The notes beneath the pieces are model-generated. The model was not told the origin of the DNA. It saw nothing but the letters and a program-made list of their open reading frames with translations, and made no database searches. 7,449 bases of DNA from an uncultured Christensenellaceae bacterium (GTDB taxonomy: Bacteria; Bacillota; Clostridia; Christensenellales; MGBC116941): positions 70,950-78,398 of the forward strand of contig CAJUEF010000005.1 of NCBI GenBank assembly GCA_910585035.1, in the 5' to 3' direction. This document shows positions 6,164-7,449 of the stretch, piece after piece. The first letter of the stretch is position 1. Every line of letters begins with the position of its first letter. Both the position numbers and the translations under genes were made by a program.

Positions 6164-7449
6164 ATGAAAATAAAAGAAAAAGCACGCAAAACACTTGCAG
6201 TTGTAGCCGCTTTTGCGGCAGCGGCAGCAGTTATTTTTGGAGGGACCTTTGCATGGCAATCGATAACTCAGGATGTGCAAAATGAAGAAAACGGCTATTC
6301 CAATCCGGGAGCGCGTCTTCATGATGATTTCAACGGATTAAATAAAGACATATATGTGGAAAATTTTACTGACCCCGATGATAACGGAATACCTGTTTAT
6401 GCACGCATAAGACTGAAAGAATATATGGAAATGGGAAAGGGTGCGGGAAACCCGGGAGCAGCCGACAGGGACATTACGGTAATAGGGAAAACAGACGCAG
6501 ATATAAATGATAAAAGTACGTGGTTTGTACATGTTCCAGGAGATTTAACTCAGGAAGACACTCAAATACATAAATACTGGAAATGGGAAATGGGCGGAAA
6601 AACCGTTTATATGCCGACCTTTAATAAAGACCATAGCAGCCTTGAAGCAGATGTAAACGGCACTTTTGCAGGACCGGACGGAATTAAGCTGGTTAATCCT
6701 GCTACGGGACTTGATGATAAATTTGAGGATTACAAAGAATATACTCTTGATGAGACAAAAACCGGTAACGCCACATATGCCGGAGGAGTCAATACCGAGG
6801 AAACCCATCAGGCAAAGGAGACGGATACAGCGCAGGTTTTAACTATGAGCGACTGGAAGGCAATGGGCAGCCCTGTGGGGAAATACTGGGTTTATGATGT
6901 TGACGGCTGGGCATACTGGGCGGATGCAATTCAGCCCGGTGAAGCAACAGGTCTGTTTTTAAGCGGAATTGCTCCGGTTAAAACTCCTGATGAAGAATGG
7001 TATTACAGCATTAATGTTGAAGGTCAGTTTGCTACAGCAGGAGACTGGGGAGATAAAGATTTAGGCTCAGGTTTTTATGAGGACGGCATTACAGATGATG
7101 GACTTTTTGTGCTTAACCAAGCGGCAGGCAGATTGCCGAATGTAGTGACCATAAAGCCTAAAAACGGCTATAAACAGTATGTAAAGGCAGGAAGCACTTT
7201 AAATCTTGAGGTAGATATTGATATTGAATATCCTTCAGGCAAGCCTTCAGAAACTTATGTAACATGGAGATCAGAGCCGGATACCACTTGCCTTAACGGA
7301 AGTCAGTTTACTCCTACAGATAATATGGTTGGGCAAACCTATAAGCTTACAGCGACCAGTGCATATGATTCTAACGCTACCACTTTTGTTGATGTGTATG
7401 TTTATCCAAGAGAAGCTGTGGGCGTGGTAAACGGTGAGATGGATGGCAA
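6164..7449 (+). CDS. SipW-type exported protein with TasA-like and Ig-like regions (partial, 3' end cut)
   Basis: The frame is open for 428 codons to the window edge, so the C-terminus is missing. An aggggaa site at 6152-6158 precedes the ATG. Residues 1-10 are basic, 11-29 form one hydrophobic segment, and GGTFAW (26-31) matches the G-G-T-x-A-aromatic border of SipW-dependent signal peptides, as in TasA and camelysin, which are cut by the ER-type signal peptidase SipW. KDIYVENFTD...VYARIRLKEYMEMG (61-91) and YWADAIQPGEATGLFLSGI (251-269) followed by WYYSINVEGQ (279-288) resemble clostridial SipW-exported proteins I recall. Residues about 327-415 (VVTIKPKNG..., KAGSTLNLEV, YVTWRSEP, TYKLTATS, FVDVYVYP) look like a bacterial Ig-like fold. 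It is probably a surface or matrix protein. No SipW gene or LPxTG anchor is visible; they could lie downstream. Export type is well supported; fibre formation is inference. Confidence 0.82.
   Translation, partial: MKIKEKARKTLAVVAAFAAAAAVIFGGTFAWQSITQDVQNEENGYSNPGARLHDDFNGLNKDIYVENFTDPDDNGIPVYARIRLKEYMEMGKGAGNPGAADRDITVIGKTDADINDKSTWFVHVPGDLTQEDTQIHKYWKWEMGGKTVYMPTFNKDHSSLEADVNGTFAGPDGIKLVNPATGLDDKFEDYKEYTLDETKTGNATYAGGVNTEETHQAKETDTAQVLTMSDWKAMGSPVGKYWVYDVDGWAYWADAIQPGEATGLFLSGIAPVKTPDEEWYYSINVEGQFATAGDWGDKDLGSGFYEDGITDDGLFVLNQAAGRLPNVVTIKPKNGYKQYVKAGSTLNLEVDIDIEYPSGKPSETYVTWRSEPDTTCLNGSQFTPTDNMVGQTYKLTATSAYDSNATTFVDVYVYPREAVGVVNGEMDG

Noticed and set aside
6338..6808. Two minus-strand open frames beneath the exported-protein gene
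   Set aside because: The plus-strand frame has a signal segment, a ribosome site and conserved motifs; the minus-strand frames have none.

Overview
The window comes from an AT-rich, low-GC Gram-positive bacterium, most likely an anaerobic member of the Clostridia. This is inferred from strong purine-rich Shine-Dalgarno sites (cggagg, gggagg), AT-rich spacers with sigma-A-like promoters, frequent ATA/AGA codons, a DegV-family lipid-binding protein, and an exported protein of the SipW-dependent (TasA-like) type. No genus can be assigned from the sequence alone. TGG encodes Trp in the recognised proteins, and their motifs read through without frameshifts.

Layout. Bases 1-180 hold no gene that I can support. 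A DegV-family fatty-acid-binding protein lies on the minus strand (217-1098), with its own short-leader promoter and a U-rich hairpin terminator. After a 372-base divergent spacer, a class I aminotransferase resembling AspB is read on the plus strand (1471-2667) and ends at a clear intrinsic terminator. A good extended -10 promoter (2774-2801) and a leader of about 120 bases then introduce a three-gene operon: a small P-loop protein of unknown function (2928-3338), threonine synthase thrC (3357-4844) and tryptophanyl-tRNA synthetase trpS (4837-5841). trpS overlaps thrC by 8 bases. A long perfect hairpin (5882-5917) closes the operon. After a very AT-rich 322-base spacer with a likely promoter and an 11-base direct repeat, a large secreted protein begins at 6164 and runs off the window end. 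It has a SipW-type signal segment, a TasA/camelysin-like region and an Ig-like region.

How it fits together. Most of the window is housekeeping: aspartate-family amino-acid metabolism (AspB-like, ThrC), tRNA charging (TrpS) and probable exogenous fatty-acid handling (DegV family). The P-loop gene is the unexplained member of an otherwise metabolic operon. The 3' end enters what is probably a cell-surface or biofilm-matrix locus. If a dedicated SipW signal peptidase or further paralogues exist, they would lie beyond base 7449. I see no mobile element, CRISPR array, rRNA or tRNA, and no clearly new system inside the window. The exported-protein locus and the P-loop gene are the parts most worth following.
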